A stretch of DNA of 64,000 nucleotides from Melioribacter roseus (lineage in GTDB: Bacteria; Bacteroidota; Ignavibacteria; Ignavibacteriales; Melioribacteraceae): the NCBI GenBank assembly GCA_020722065.1, contig DYLK01000006.1, positions 46,885 to 110,884 of the forward strand, written 5' to 3'. Position numbers and translations under genes: made by a program. This document shows, one piece after another, positions 33,424-42,513 of this stretch; position 1 is the first letter of the stretch; the number at the start of each line of letters is the position of its first letter. The notes under the pieces were generated by a model, which saw only the letters and a list, made by a program, of their open reading frames with translations, was not told where the DNA came from and did not search any database.

Positions 33424-34299
33424 TTATAAAATTGTTGTTTCTGCTTGTTCTTGAATAATTTTTGCATACTTATTATATATTTCTTCAAGGTATTTTTCGT
33501 TACTTAATTTTAGTGTATCAATAACTTTTCGCTCAAATTTAAAATTTTTATCCCAAATAAAACTGCCGATTTGCATTTTGTTCAGCATAAAATCCGCAAG
33601 ATGAACAACTGACGCAAGTTCGTGAAATTCTTCATATTTCATTGGGGAATGGTGTGTTTCAACGACAGCGGAAAGTGATGTTGGCAAATTCCATCTATCT
33701 ATTAAATATTTTCCAATATTTTCATGAGTTGCACCCAAAATTTCCATTTCAATAACTTCAACAGGAGTTGATGAGGTTTCGAGCAAATCCAAAATTTTAA
33801 AGTATTCATCTTTAAAAAAGTTAAAAATTAGTGGAATTCCCATATCATGTAACAATCCAGCAGTAAACGCTTCGCCGCTAAAATGATAACCCAAATCATC
33901 TGCCAATCTTTTGGAAATTATTCCCGTTAAAAGAGAATGTTGCCAATATTGTTTTTGGCTAAAACGTTTTCCATCAATTCCCTTGAATGCTTCAATCATA
34001 GAAAGTGCAATAACAATATTCTTAATATGATTAAATCCAAGTATCACGATTGCAAAATCGATCGTTGAAACTCGACGCGGAATTCCATACAATGGAGAAT
34101 TAGCTATTTTAAGAATTTTGGTTGTTAAACCTTGATCTTTACTAATAATCTTACCTAAATCAGATGCCGAGATATTCGCATCAGCAAGCATTCTATTCAC
34201 TTCTGTTAAAACGATTGGAATAGAAGGTAGATTGTGAATATTATCTAAAATTGAAAATATATTCTTTTTTTTATTAAAATTTTCCAAATTAATTTCCAT
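33424..34299 (-). CDS. HDOD-domain protein, copy 2
   Basis: This 291-residue protein is a single HDOD domain. It shares LPSIPIVLTEVNRMLADA, ISKDQGLTTKILKIANSPLY, DFAIVILGFNHIKNIVIALS and AFTAGLLHDMGIPLIFNFF with copy 1. The two probably arose by tandem duplication and then diverged. Its ATG overlaps the end of fliA by 11 bases, so it is translated together with sigma-28. HDOD proteins near flagellar genes affect motility in other bacteria, but no partner can be named from sequence. Confidence 0.9.
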   Translation of the reverse strand: MEINLENFNKKKNIFSILDNIHNLPSIPIVLTEVNRMLADANISASDLGKIISKDQGLTTKILKIANSPLYGIPRRVSTIDFAIVILGFNHIKNIVIALSMIEAFKGIDGKRFSQKQYWQHSLLTGIISKRLADDLGYHFSGEAFTAGLLHDMGIPLIFNFFKDEYFKILDLLETSSTPVEVIEMEILGATHENIGKYLIDRWNLPTSLSAVVETHHSPMKYEEFHELASVVHLADFMLNKMQIGSFIWDKNFKFERKVIDTLKLSNEKYLEEIYNKYAKIIQEQAETTIL

Positions 34300-34924
34300 A
34301 TTTATGGGTTAACATCTCTTTAAGTCTTTCTACTACTTTTGTGTGTATTTGAGATATTCGCGAAACTGTAACATTTAACACATCAGATATTTCTTTATAA
34401 TTTAAGTTTTCATAATAGTACAAAGTCAAAATTGATCTTTCTCTATCAGAAAGCTCTTTTATTGCATTAACAAGTAATTCTTTTTTTTCTTTGAATTCAA
34501 GTGTTTGTTCGGGCCTTGCGGTTTCAGCTGGAATTACTTCGTGGAGGGAATATCCTTCTCTATCATCGTTTGTTTTATCTAACGAAACATTTGTAAATCT
34601 CAAATTTCCTTGTTCATCAAAATTGCTGCGTGGTTTTATCTGGAGTTTCCGTAATTCATCAATAATTTTTCCTCGAATTCTTTGAATTGCGTAAGTTTCA
34701 AATTTGGTCCCATAATCTGGGTCAAACCTATCTATAGCTTCGCTAAGTCCTTCAATTCCAAATTGGAAAAAATCCTTTTCATCTACAACATTAAGATTTG
34801 CAAACTTACTGTTGTGAATAACGTAATGCACCAAATTCGAGTAATTAACGATTATTTTCTGTTTTATCTTCGAATTTGGTTGCTCTTTGTATAATCGCCA
34901 AAGAGTTTCATTTTCATTGTTCAT
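34289..34924 (-). CDS. fliA: flagellar sigma factor sigma-28 (FliA)
   Basis: FliA directs RNA polymerase to late flagellar genes. The protein (211 residues from ATG 34924) has region 2 with DFFQFGIEGLSEAIDRFDPD and FETYAIQRIRGKIIDELRK, and region 4 with LSDRERSILTLYYYENLNYK and the helix-turn-helix EISDVLNVTVSRISQIHTKV. Region 3 lies between. The longer frame needs a TTG at 34939. The chosen start overlaps the small membrane protein by 11 bases. FlgM, the usual anti-sigma factor, was not found in the window. Confidence 0.96.
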   Translation of the reverse strand: MNNENETLWRLYKEQPNSKIKQKIIVNYSNLVHYVIHNSKFANLNVVDEKDFFQFGIEGLSEAIDRFDPDYGTKFETYAIQRIRGKIIDELRKLQIKPRSNFDEQGNLRFTNVSLDKTNDDREGYSLHEVIPAETARPEQTLEFKEKKELLVNAIKELSDRERSILTLYYYENLNYKEISDVLNVTVSRISQIHTKVVERLKEMLTHKYGN

Positions 34925-35156
34925 TTTGTTGGTTTCCAATTATAAATGAATCTTCTTTATTCATTGCTTTTTTATACAACATCTTATTAATAGATCTAAA
35001 AAAAACTATAACTAAAATACCACTCATTAACGTAATAACAATAAAAATCGCAAAAGATTTGATCAAAACATCTTGAATGGGAATATTCTGCTGACTAAAG
35101 AATAGAAGCGAAAGAAAAAATACTAAAAGTCCAAAGTGTAAAATTATTTTACTCAT
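34914..35156 (-). CDS. unknown small membrane protein between flhG and fliA
   Basis: I do not recognise this 80-residue protein. It has two hydrophobic helices (IILHFGLLVFFLSLLFF and IKSFAIFIVITLMSGILVIV) with a short loop and a charged C-terminal tail ending in NKEDSFIIGNQQNEQ. The hairpin topology places the tail with the N-terminus, probably in the cytoplasm. A strong AAAGGAG precedes the ATG but lies partly in a predicted hairpin. It overlaps fliA by 11 bases. A role in flagellar placement or sigma control is possible from position only. Confidence 0.65.
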   Translation of the reverse strand: MSKIILHFGLLVFFLSLLFFSQQNIPIQDVLIKSFAIFIVITLMSGILVIVFFRSINKMLYKKAMNKEDSFIIGNQQNEQ

Positions 35157-35164
35157 AAATTCTC

Positions 35165-35184
35165 CTTTGTTTTAAAATACAAAG
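35165..35184 (-). promoter_or_regulatory. hairpin covering part of the Shine-Dalgarno before the small membrane protein and fliA
   Basis: On the minus strand CTTTGT and ACAAAG pair across the loop ATTTTAAA. The 3' arm runs into the Shine-Dalgarno AAAGGAG, so base pairing would hide three or four of its bases. The stem is short and A/U-rich, so it would melt easily. It could tune translation of the downstream pair. Confidence 0.35.
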
Positions 35185-35230
35185 TTCATACCAAAATATA
35201 ATTTTTTGTAAATGTTTTTTTAACATATTT

Positions 35231-35289
35231 GGCTATTATTAAGAGAAGAAAATATTTCGGAGAAAAACTATTTTTGCTTAATATTAGCC
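35231..35289 (-). repeat. imperfect inverted repeat across the flhG stop codon
   Basis: The arms GGCTATTATTAAG (35231-35243) and CTTAATATTAGCC (35277-35289) pair at 12 of 13 positions across a 33-base loop that contains the flhG stop. This may partly end or stabilise the transcript in the 111-base gap, the largest inside the motility run. It lacks a following U-run. Confidence 0.3.
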
Positions 35290-36089
35290 ATTTGTACATA
35301 TTTATGTATTTCTTGGCTAATATTTTCAATTTCTGTTTTAGTTTTACAGCTATTATTCTTCTCAAAAAAAAGAGTTTGGTTTGCACTCGATTTTCTTATT
35401 TTCTCGTCATAAGAAATAAATCCTAAAAGTTCATTTTCAATTTTTAGAAAATGTTTTGTTGCTTTATTAATATTTTCGAAAGCTGTTCTACTTTCTTCTT
35501 TTTTTCGAGATTTATTTATCACAATAAACTTTGATGATTTTATTCCCTTTTCAATCAATAATTTTATTATAACGTAAGAATCCATTACGGAAGTCGGTTC
35601 GGGATTTGCAATTAAAATTTGTTTTGTTGTTTTAGATAAAATTGATAAAGTTAAATCACTTCCACCAGAAGCAGTATCAACCAAAATTAAATCGTAATTT
35701 TTCTCGATTTTCGAAAGATTCTTAAAAAATAAATCTATCGCAATTTCAGTTATTTTGTTTCGACTGCCAGATTCTCCAAAAATGAAATCAGCAAATTCCT
35801 CTTTTTGTATAATTTTTTCAATCGAAGTGTTATTTTGAAAATAATCTTTTATTGATGAATCTGGGAAAATATTTAGCAAAATATGAAGATTAGAAAAATT
35901 CAAATCCATATCGATTACTAAAACCCGCAAATTGTTTTCAAATAACGCTTTAGCAAGGTTTAATGTGAAAAATGATTTTCCAGTTCCTCCTTTTCCTGAG
36001 GTTATTCCAAAAATTGGAATTTCTGGATAATTCATGTTTTCGTTAAAATACAAACTAAGTTGCGATATTCTTTCTGCTTGACCTATCAT
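35268..36089 (-). CDS. flhG: flagellar number regulator FlhG (MinD-like ATPase)
   Basis: FlhG limits flagellar number and stimulates FlhF GTPase. The 273-residue protein begins MIGQAERISQL, close to the D-Q-A-x-x-L-R activating helix of FlhG. The deviant Walker A is KGGTGKS (33-39), followed by VIDMDLNFSNLHILLN and DLILVDTASGGSD. Its ATG overlaps the flhF stop (ATGA), the standard partner order. The C-terminal membrane-binding helix expected in this family is not obvious. Confidence 0.93.
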   Translation of the reverse strand: MIGQAERISQLSLYFNENMNYPEIPIFGITSGKGGTGKSFFTLNLAKALFENNLRVLVIDMDLNFSNLHILLNIFPDSSIKDYFQNNTSIEKIIQKEEFADFIFGESGSRNKITEIAIDLFFKNLSKIEKNYDLILVDTASGGSDLTLSILSKTTKQILIANPEPTSVMDSYVIIKLLIEKGIKSSKFIVINKSRKKEESRTAFENINKATKHFLKIENELLGFISYDEKIRKSSANQTLFFEKNNSCKTKTEIENISQEIHKYVQMANIKQK

Positions 36090-37228
36090 CTGTTCAATTT
36101 CCCAGAAATAACTAAATTTGCTACGAAATCTGAGTCGGCAGCAATAATATCATCTGGAATTGTTTGTCCATTTGTTAAAAACTTAATAGGAATTTCAATT
36201 TTTGATGATAAATTGAGCAAATTTCCGAAACTTACTGACTCATCAAGTTTGGTAAAAATTAGTCCATTGTAATTAAAAATTTCAAATTTTTCTGCGATAT
36301 CAAGCATATTTTTTAAGCTACTTGTTGAATTTAACACTAGAAATGTTTCATCTACTTTTACAGATGAAACAAATTGTTTAATATCTTTTAGCAGTTCAAG
36401 ATTATTCTGACTTCTTCCAACAGTATCAATAAAAATTAAATCTTTTGTTTTGAATTTACGAACAGCTGAAACTATATCCTTTGGTTCGTAAGCTATTTCC
36501 AATTCAATATTACTAATTTCGGAAAAGATTTTTAATTGGTCTAAAGCTCCAAGTCGATAAGTATCCATTGTAATTAAACCAATATCTAATTTATGGATGA
36601 TTTTTGAAATTAGAGCAAGTTTTGCAATGCAAGTTGTCTTTCCAACACCAGTTGGTCCAACAAACGAAATTATCTTTTTTTCTTTCCCTTTTTGAACGGT
36701 AAATTCAGCAACTGGAATTAATGACGAAATTGTTGTAAAAAGTTGATTTTCATAATCTGTTCCCAAAAATCCCTTGTTTTTTTTCATTTCTGAAATAATT
36801 GTTTCAATGATTTCTGGGTCAACATCTCGCAAAGTCAAAAGATTTTCTATTTCTTTTATTTTTGGATAATTATCTGAAATTTTTGGATATCTTGGCTCTT
36901 CCTTCTTTTCATACGATAAAATTTGTTTTTGCTTGTAAATTTTTGCGGTTAATTGTTCAAGCTCTTGTTGAACATTTTCCTTTTTATCTACTTTTGATTT
37001 TATGGAAGTAGAAGTTGGTTCTTTTATTTCGTTTGGCAGTTTTTTTTCTTTCTCTTCAAGTTCTTCCTCTTCCATTCCAGCGGTAACTTCAAAAACAGTT
37101 CTATCGCCAAATTTTTCTTCGTTTTTAACAACTCGAGTGCTTAAAATAACAGATTCGCTCCCAAGCTCTTCCTTCATTCTTTTTGTTGCATCTTTTAGTG
37201 TGAAGCCGTAAAATTTTTTTATTTTCAT
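36086..37228 (-). CDS. flhF: flagellar placement GTPase FlhF
   Basis: FlhF is an SRP-type GTPase that marks the site of flagellar assembly. The 380-residue protein has the basic N-terminal domain with FYGFTLKDATKRMKEELG, a charged helical linker, and the NG domain: G1 GPTGVGKTT (191-199), TMDTYRLGALDQLKIFSEI, G3 FIDTVGRS and G4 TKLDES. It starts two bases after flhA and precedes flhG, the conserved order. The presence of both proteins suggests polar or otherwise controlled flagellar number. Confidence 0.95.
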   Translation of the reverse strand: MKIKKFYGFTLKDATKRMKEELGSESVILSTRVVKNEEKFGDRTVFEVTAGMEEEELEEKEKKLPNEIKEPTSTSIKSKVDKKENVQQELEQLTAKIYKQKQILSYEKKEEPRYPKISDNYPKIKEIENLLTLRDVDPEIIETIISEMKKNKGFLGTDYENQLFTTISSLIPVAEFTVQKGKEKKIISFVGPTGVGKTTCIAKLALISKIIHKLDIGLITMDTYRLGALDQLKIFSEISNIELEIAYEPKDIVSAVRKFKTKDLIFIDTVGRSQNNLELLKDIKQFVSSVKVDETFLVLNSTSSLKNMLDIAEKFEIFNYNGLIFTKLDESVSFGNLLNLSSKIEIPIKFLTNGQTIPDDIIAADSDFVANLVISGKLNR

Positions 37229-37230
37229 AG

Positions 37231-39273
37231 TTAAATCTCAAGTTTTCCAAGGAATTCAATTTCAACATCCGAAGGTAATTCTGTGTAAGATACAACAATC
37301 GCTTCGGGGAAAGATGAATTAATTAATCTATAGAAATACGGGCGAATTGTGGCTGAAGTTGCAAAAATTGGTAAATAACCAAATTCACGAAATTTCATCA
37401 TTTTATTTTCAATTTCTTGATTCAATTTTCTCATTAAATCGGGCGATAAACCTAACGCATTTGAGTTTTCAGATGAACCAGAAAGTGCTTTTGTGATTGT
37501 ATTTTCAAGTTTTTCGCCAATTGCTACTGCTCGAATTATTCCATTTTGGTCAACATACATATTTGCAATTGTATCGCTTAATGAATGCCTTACATATTCA
37601 GTTAAAACATCTGTGTTTTTTGTAACTTTTGAATAATCAATTAAAGATTCCAGAATTTGAACTAAATCTTTAATTGGTAATTGTTCTTTTAATAAATTCT
37701 GTAAGACTTTTTGAATTGTTCCAAGTGGAAGAATATCAGCATTAATATCTTCAATTACAGCTGGATAATCTTTTTTCAGATTTTCAAGAAGTTGTTTTAC
37801 CGATTGTCGTGTCAAAATCTTTTCAAAGTTCTTTTTGATTGTTTCTTGCAAATGTGTCGATAAAACTGAAATAGCGTCAACTACTGTGTAACCAAGCAAT
37901 TCAGCCTTTTCCTTTTCACTTTCATTAATCCAATATGCGTCCAAACCAAAAGCTGGGTCGCGTGTGGGAATTCCAGCTAAATCTTCTTCAATTAATCCAG
38001 GATTCATAGCCATAAATCTATCTGAATAAATTTCAAATCGTGAGACTATATTCCCTTTAATTTTGATTATATATTCATTTGGTCCAAGTTGAAGATTATC
38101 TCGAACACGAACAGGCGGAACAAGTACTCCATATTCCAAAGCTATAAATTTTCGTGTTGAAGCAATTTTTTGGAATAAATTCCCTCCAAGTTTTTCATCA
38201 ACAAGCGAAATTAATCCGTAACCAATTTCAATTTCTATAGGGTCAACCTGAAGGAATTCCTCAACTTTTACTTCTTTTGGTTCAGTTTCAACATTTTCCT
38301 CTATTTCTTGGATGTTTAATTCTTCTTCCTTTTTCTTTTTACTTAAAAAGAAGGTTGCAAAGCCAGCAATGCTTCCAAGAAATAAAAATGGGATTGTCGG
38401 CATTCCAGGAATAATTGCGAAAAGTAAAATTGAACTAGTTACTACTCCGAGTACGCGGGCATTCCCCATTAATTGTATTTTCATTTGTTTATCGAGGGCA
38501 TTTCCTTCTGCGTTTTTTGTAACTACAATACCCGAAGCAACAGAAATTAGCAAAGCTGGAATTTGTGAAACCAAACCGTCGCCAATTGTTAAAATTGTGT
38601 AAGTTTGTAATGCTCCAATTATGTCCATTCCACCTTGCCAAACTCCGATAATAAAACCGCCCAAAATATTTATTGACGTTATTATCAATCCTGCAATAGC
38701 ATCTCCTTTTACAAATTTACTTGCTCCATCCATTGCTCCGTAAAAATCGGCTTCTTGCCTAATCATATCTCTTCTTTGTCGGGCTTCAGATTCGTTTATT
38801 AAGCCTGAATTTAAGTCGGCATCAATTGCCATTTGTTTTCCAGGCATTGCATCCAAAGTAAATCTTGCAGATACTTCGGCAATTCTCGTAGCACCTTTTA
38901 TAATAACTACGAACTGAATAATTACAAGTATGAAGAAAATTATAAATCCAACAACATAACTACCACCAACAACAAAGGCACCAAATGTTTCGATAATTTT
39001 ACCAGCATATCCATCAAGAAGTATTAACCTTGTTGAGCTTATGTTTAGGGAGAGTCGGAAAAGTGTTAAGATTAATAGCAACCCTGGAAAGACTGAAATA
39101 TCGAGTGGACGTTTTACATAGATTGAAACAATTAAAATTAACACTGAGGCGCTTATGTTAATTGCAAGCAAAAAATCCATTATAAATGCTGGAAGTGGAA
39201 TAATCATTAATCCTAGTACAAAGATTATCCCAAAGGCAAGAACTATATCTGTATTTTCAAAAAATTTTTTCAT
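37231..39273 (-). CDS. flhA: flagellar export gate protein FlhA
   Basis: FlhA forms the nonameric gate ring of the export apparatus. The 680-residue protein has eight membrane segments in the first half, with the FHIPEP-type loop seen in ARFTLDAMPGKQMAIDADLN and DFYGAMDGASKFVKGDAIAG. The cytoplasmic domain begins near residue 330 and carries GYTVVDAISVLSTHLQE and ILPLGTIQKVLQNLLKEQL. The final residues fold as the docking platform for substrate-chaperone complexes. It follows flhB by three bases. Confidence 0.97.
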   Translation of the reverse strand: MKKFFENTDIVLAFGIIFVLGLMIIPLPAFIMDFLLAINISASVLILIVSIYVKRPLDISVFPGLLLILTLFRLSLNISSTRLILLDGYAGKIIETFGAFVVGGSYVVGFIIFFILVIIQFVVIIKGATRIAEVSARFTLDAMPGKQMAIDADLNSGLINESEARQRRDMIRQEADFYGAMDGASKFVKGDAIAGLIITSINILGGFIIGVWQGGMDIIGALQTYTILTIGDGLVSQIPALLISVASGIVVTKNAEGNALDKQMKIQLMGNARVLGVVTSSILLFAIIPGMPTIPFLFLGSIAGFATFFLSKKKKEEELNIQEIEENVETEPKEVKVEEFLQVDPIEIEIGYGLISLVDEKLGGNLFQKIASTRKFIALEYGVLVPPVRVRDNLQLGPNEYIIKIKGNIVSRFEIYSDRFMAMNPGLIEEDLAGIPTRDPAFGLDAYWINESEKEKAELLGYTVVDAISVLSTHLQETIKKNFEKILTRQSVKQLLENLKKDYPAVIEDINADILPLGTIQKVLQNLLKEQLPIKDLVQILESLIDYSKVTKNTDVLTEYVRHSLSDTIANMYVDQNGIIRAVAIGEKLENTITKALSGSSENSNALGLSPDLMRKLNQEIENKMMKFREFGYLPIFATSATIRPYFYRLINSSFPEAIVVSYTELPSDVEIEFLGKLEI

Positions 39274-39276
39274 TTG

Positions 39277-40365
39277 TTATACAATTGACTTTCTTTTCTT
39301 CTCTTTTCGTTGTTTGAAAACATAAGCTAAAACTTCAGCTACGGCTTTAAATAATTTTTCTGGGATTTCATCACCGATTTCACAGTTATAATACAAAGCA
39401 CGTGCCAAAACTACATTTTCATGGAGAGGCACATTATTTTCGCGTGCAATTTCTTTAATTTTTTGAGCAACTCTATCTGCCCCTTTTGCAATTACTTTCG
39501 GGGCTCCATCTTTTTCCATATCGTATTTTAATGCGATTGCAAAGTGTGTTGGGTTTGTAATAACAACATCAGCTTTTGGAATATCTGCCATCATTCTGCG
39601 CGATGCCATTTCCATTTGTTTGGATTTTATTCTTCCTTTTACTTGAGGATCGCCTTCGGTTTGTTTAAATTCTTCTTTAACTTCTTGCTTTGTCATTTTC
39701 ATATCAGATTTGAATTTGTGCTTTTGATATGCAAAATCAGCAAAAGCTATAAAAAGATACATTAACGAAATTTTCCAAATAAGCGTAATTGTTTTATCTG
39801 ACATATAATTAACAATTTCTGGTATCGAAAGTCGAACAAGATTAACAGAATCTAAAACAATATCCGTTAAAACCCACCAAGCAACTGCAAATATTAGTGC
39901 AATTTTTAGAAATGTTTTTCCAGATTCAATGATTGGCTGAACTGAAAAGAATTTGTTCTTTAAACCTTGTATCGGGTTTAATGTACTAAATTTTGGCATA
40001 AGTGCTTTTGGTGTAAACTTGATTCCAACTTGGGCTAAACCAACAGACATTCCAACTAAAATCAAAACTATAAAAAATGGTGCTAAAATTTTTAGATAAA
40101 ATGCCATTCCATTTAGTGCATAAACCTGCAAAAGGTTAATATTCAACTGTAATTTATCTAAAGACGAAAAAATTGAAATTGATAAATCAGCAAAATTTTT
40201 GCCAATCACTTCTTTGAAGATAAAAATCATAATGATTCCAAAAGAAAAAATGGCAAGCGAATTTAATTCCTGACTTTTTGCACTTTTTCCTTCATCTCTT
40301 GCATCGCCGAGTTTCTTCTCAGTCGGCTGTTCGGTTTTTTCTTGACCTTCGTCTTTTGAAGCCAT
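39277..40365 (-). CDS. flhB: flagellar export switch protein FlhB
   Basis: FlhB controls the change from rod/hook to filament export. The 362-residue protein begins with the usual acidic GQEKTEQPTEKKLGDARDEG, has four membrane segments, and a cytoplasmic domain with the self-cleavage motif NPTH at 271-274 in VVITNPTHFAIALKYD. AKGADRVAQKIKEIARENNV follows. AAGGA precedes the ATG. It lies ten bases after fliR. Confidence 0.97.
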   Translation of the reverse strand: MASKDEGQEKTEQPTEKKLGDARDEGKSAKSQELNSLAIFSFGIIMIFIFKEVIGKNFADLSISIFSSLDKLQLNINLLQVYALNGMAFYLKILAPFFIVLILVGMSVGLAQVGIKFTPKALMPKFSTLNPIQGLKNKFFSVQPIIESGKTFLKIALIFAVAWWVLTDIVLDSVNLVRLSIPEIVNYMSDKTITLIWKISLMYLFIAFADFAYQKHKFKSDMKMTKQEVKEEFKQTEGDPQVKGRIKSKQMEMASRRMMADIPKADVVITNPTHFAIALKYDMEKDGAPKVIAKGADRVAQKIKEIARENNVPLHENVVLARALYYNCEIGDEIPEKLFKAVAEVLAYVFKQRKEKKRKSIV

Positions 40366-40374
40366 TATTAATCC

Positions 40375-41148
40375 TTATTGAGCCATTATTTTCAACATTT
40401 CAAGTAATTTTTCGTTGTATTCGTAAAATAGATCACGAAATGCGTAGCCGAAAATTGGGAAAAGTAGTATCATCAGAAATAAACCCAATCCAATTTTTAA
40501 TGGTAAAAGCACAAAAAATACTTGGAAAGTTGGGCTAACTCGTGAAATAATTCCCGATGCTACATGAACAAAAAAGAACGCTACAATTAAAGGTGACGCA
40601 ATTTTTAAGCCAATTACAAAAATACTTGAAGAATATTTTATTAAAGCTTCGGTTACGGCTCCGTTAAATGACATTTTGCCAATTGGAATTATTTTAAAGG
40701 AATATGCTAAACTTTCAATTATAAATCTATGTCCGCCAATTATTACAAAAATTACAGTGCCCATAAAAACAAGTAAAAGTCCTAAAATATTTTCTGATGC
40801 TTGTGAATTTGGGTCGAACATATCTGCCATCATTAATCCAATTTCGTGGCTGAGCAAAAATCCCGCAAATGAAATTCCGTAAAAGATTAATTCTAAAGTA
40901 AAGCCCATAATTACTCCAGTTAAAACTTCTTTCAATCCCATAAAAAATAGCCAGAGAAAAGAAATATTCACAGGAACATTTACTCTGGGAACAATCATAA
41001 AAATGATATAAGTAATTGCTAAAGCAGTAATTGCTTTAATAAATCTGGGAAAACTTTCATTATTGAAAAAAGGTGCTACCAAGAATAGTGATAGAATCCT
41101 AACAAAAATCAGTATTCCAGTTATAAAATCTGATAGAAGAATGTTCAT
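40375..41148 (-). CDS. fliR: flagellar export protein FliR
   Basis: FliR is a core export-gate membrane protein. The 257-residue chain has about six hydrophobic segments, with the family features ILIFVRILSLFLVAPFF at the start, ALAITYIIFMIVP, and VASGIISRVSPTFQVFFVLL in the second half. Its ATG overlaps the fliQ stop as ATGA. Confidence 0.95.
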   Translation of the reverse strand: MNILLSDFITGILIFVRILSLFLVAPFFNNESFPRFIKAITALAITYIIFMIVPRVNVPVNISFLWLFFMGLKEVLTGVIMGFTLELIFYGISFAGFLLSHEIGLMMADMFDPNSQASENILGLLLVFMGTVIFVIIGGHRFIIESLAYSFKIIPIGKMSFNGAVTEALIKYSSSIFVIGLKIASPLIVAFFFVHVASGIISRVSPTFQVFFVLLPLKIGLGLFLMILLFPIFGYAFRDLFYEYNEKLLEMLKIMAQ

Positions 41149-41414
41149 TGCAAGGAATTTAGCATAATATTAAAAACATCTTTGGTAAACAAAATCATTT
41201 TATCTGCCAAAAATGGAAGTAGAACAATTATTACGATTGCAGTTACTATCAGTTTTGGGACAAAAGTTAATGTCATTTCCTGGATTGAAGTTGCTGCTTG
41301 AAAAATTGAAATTAATATTCCAACTATCAAACCAGCTCCCAAAATTGGCAAAAGAATTATCAAAACTGTATAAAATGCGTCTGTAAGCAAGCTAATTACT
41401 ACATCAATTGTCAT
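41145..41414 (-). CDS. fliQ: flagellar export protein FliQ
   Basis: FliQ is a small gate subunit with two membrane helices. From the ATG at 41414 the protein is 89 residues, the normal family length, and starts MTIDVVISLLTDAFYTVLII. GLIVGILISIFQAATSIQE is the family signature. The frame remains open to 41453, but the chosen ATG overlaps the fliP stop (ATGA), as do its neighbours. Confidence 0.95.
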   Translation of the reverse strand: MTIDVVISLLTDAFYTVLIILLPILGAGLIVGILISIFQAATSIQEMTLTFVPKLIVTAIVIIVLLPFLADKMILFTKDVFNIMLNSLQ

Positions 41415-42172
41415 TTGAAACTCCGAACTAACGATGAAATTATTAAATCCCAACCATTAACAAGTATAAAAAGTAGAATTTTGAACGGCATTGAAATTAA
41501 GGTTGGAGGCAACATCATCATTCCCATCGACATTAAAATACTTGCGACAATCATATCCATCATAATAAATGGAATAAAAAGGAAGAAGCCAATTATAAAA
41601 CCAGCGCGTAATTCCCCTAAAATAAATGCTGGAATTAGTATGTGAGTTGGCAATTCTTCGCGAGTTTTTGGTTTTGGCATTTGTGCTAATCCAATAAATA
41701 ATTCTAAATCTTCATTTTTTGCATTTCTGAACATAAATTCACGGATTGGTTCAATTCCAGTTGTATATGCTGAATCAAGTGTAATTTGTTTATCCATATA
41801 AGGAACGATTGCACGGTCGTAAACTTTCGTCCAAGTTGGTTGCATAATAAAAAATGTTACAAAAAGTGCAATTCCCGCTAATAATTGATTTGGCGGAGTT
41901 TGCATTGTTCCGAGTGCATTTTTAAGGAATTGAAACACGATAATTATTCGCAAATACGAAGTTGTCATTATCAAAATTGACGGAGCAAGTGAAAGAATTG
42001 TAAGAAGGAAAAGTAATTCCAATGTTGTGGCAACATCTTCGGGATTATCAGAATTTCCAACTGAAATTCCTACACTTGGCAACGAAATTGAATTTTGAGT
42101 TTGTGAATACAAATTATCTGGCAAAAGAAATAAAACCGCACAAATAGTTAATAAAAAATAAACTTTTTTCAT
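41411..42172 (-). CDS. fliP: flagellar export protein FliP
   Basis: FliP forms the central pore complex with FliQ and FliR. The 253-residue precursor has a cleavable-type signal peptide (KKVYFLLTICAVLFLLPDNLYS), as in other FliP proteins. LSLAPSILIMTTSYLRIIIV and ALGTMQTPPNQLLAGIALFV are family signatures, followed by IPFIMMDMIVASILMSMGMM. It overlaps fliO and fliQ by four bases each. Confidence 0.97.
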   Translation of the reverse strand: MKKVYFLLTICAVLFLLPDNLYSQTQNSISLPSVGISVGNSDNPEDVATTLELLFLLTILSLAPSILIMTTSYLRIIIVFQFLKNALGTMQTPPNQLLAGIALFVTFFIMQPTWTKVYDRAIVPYMDKQITLDSAYTTGIEPIREFMFRNAKNEDLELFIGLAQMPKPKTREELPTHILIPAFILGELRAGFIIGFFLFIPFIMMDMIVASILMSMGMMMLPPTLISMPFKILLFILVNGWDLIISSLVRSFK

Positions 42173-42513
42173 TTCAATTTTAATTTTTGTTTTAGTAATT
42201 CTGCAAAATTCACATTTATTGTCTGATTATTTTCTTCGGGTAGAAAATCAAATTTTTCTGCATCCATTTTATCTATTAATGTGATAGAATTTTCACTTAA
42301 TCCAAGGACGTAGTAATCGTCTTTAATTTTAATAACGGAAACATACTTTTTGGGAAGAATTCCTTGCATTGCTAAAATTTTTATTGGTATGGAGTTTTTA
42401 TTGCTTGTTTCGAATCGAAACATAAATTTTTTCATAAAATAAAGCATTACATAAATTGATGCTAAAAGAAGTACAAGTACAACAAAAATATAAATTACAT
42501 CATTTACGCTCAT
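42169..42513 (-). CDS. fliO: flagellar export assembly protein FliO
   Basis: FliO helps assemble the FliP ring. This 114-residue protein has one N-terminal membrane helix (VIYIFVVLVLLLASIYVMLYFM) and a small soluble domain with IPIKILAMQGILPKKYVSVI and DDYYVLGLSENSITLIDKMD, the usual FliO pattern. It sits between fliN and fliP with ATGA overlaps on both sides. FliO is weakly conserved, and position supports the call strongly. Confidence 0.88.
   Translation of the reverse strand: MSVNDVIYIFVVLVLLLASIYVMLYFMKKFMFRFETSNKNSIPIKILAMQGILPKKYVSVIKIKDDYYVLGLSENSITLIDKMDAEKFDFLPEENNQTINVNFAELLKQKLKLK

Noticed and set aside
35186..35386. 66-codon minus-strand frame overlapping the flhG end
   Set aside because: It runs inside flhG in another frame and its translation is Lys/Leu-rich without features; the flhG frame has clear motifs.
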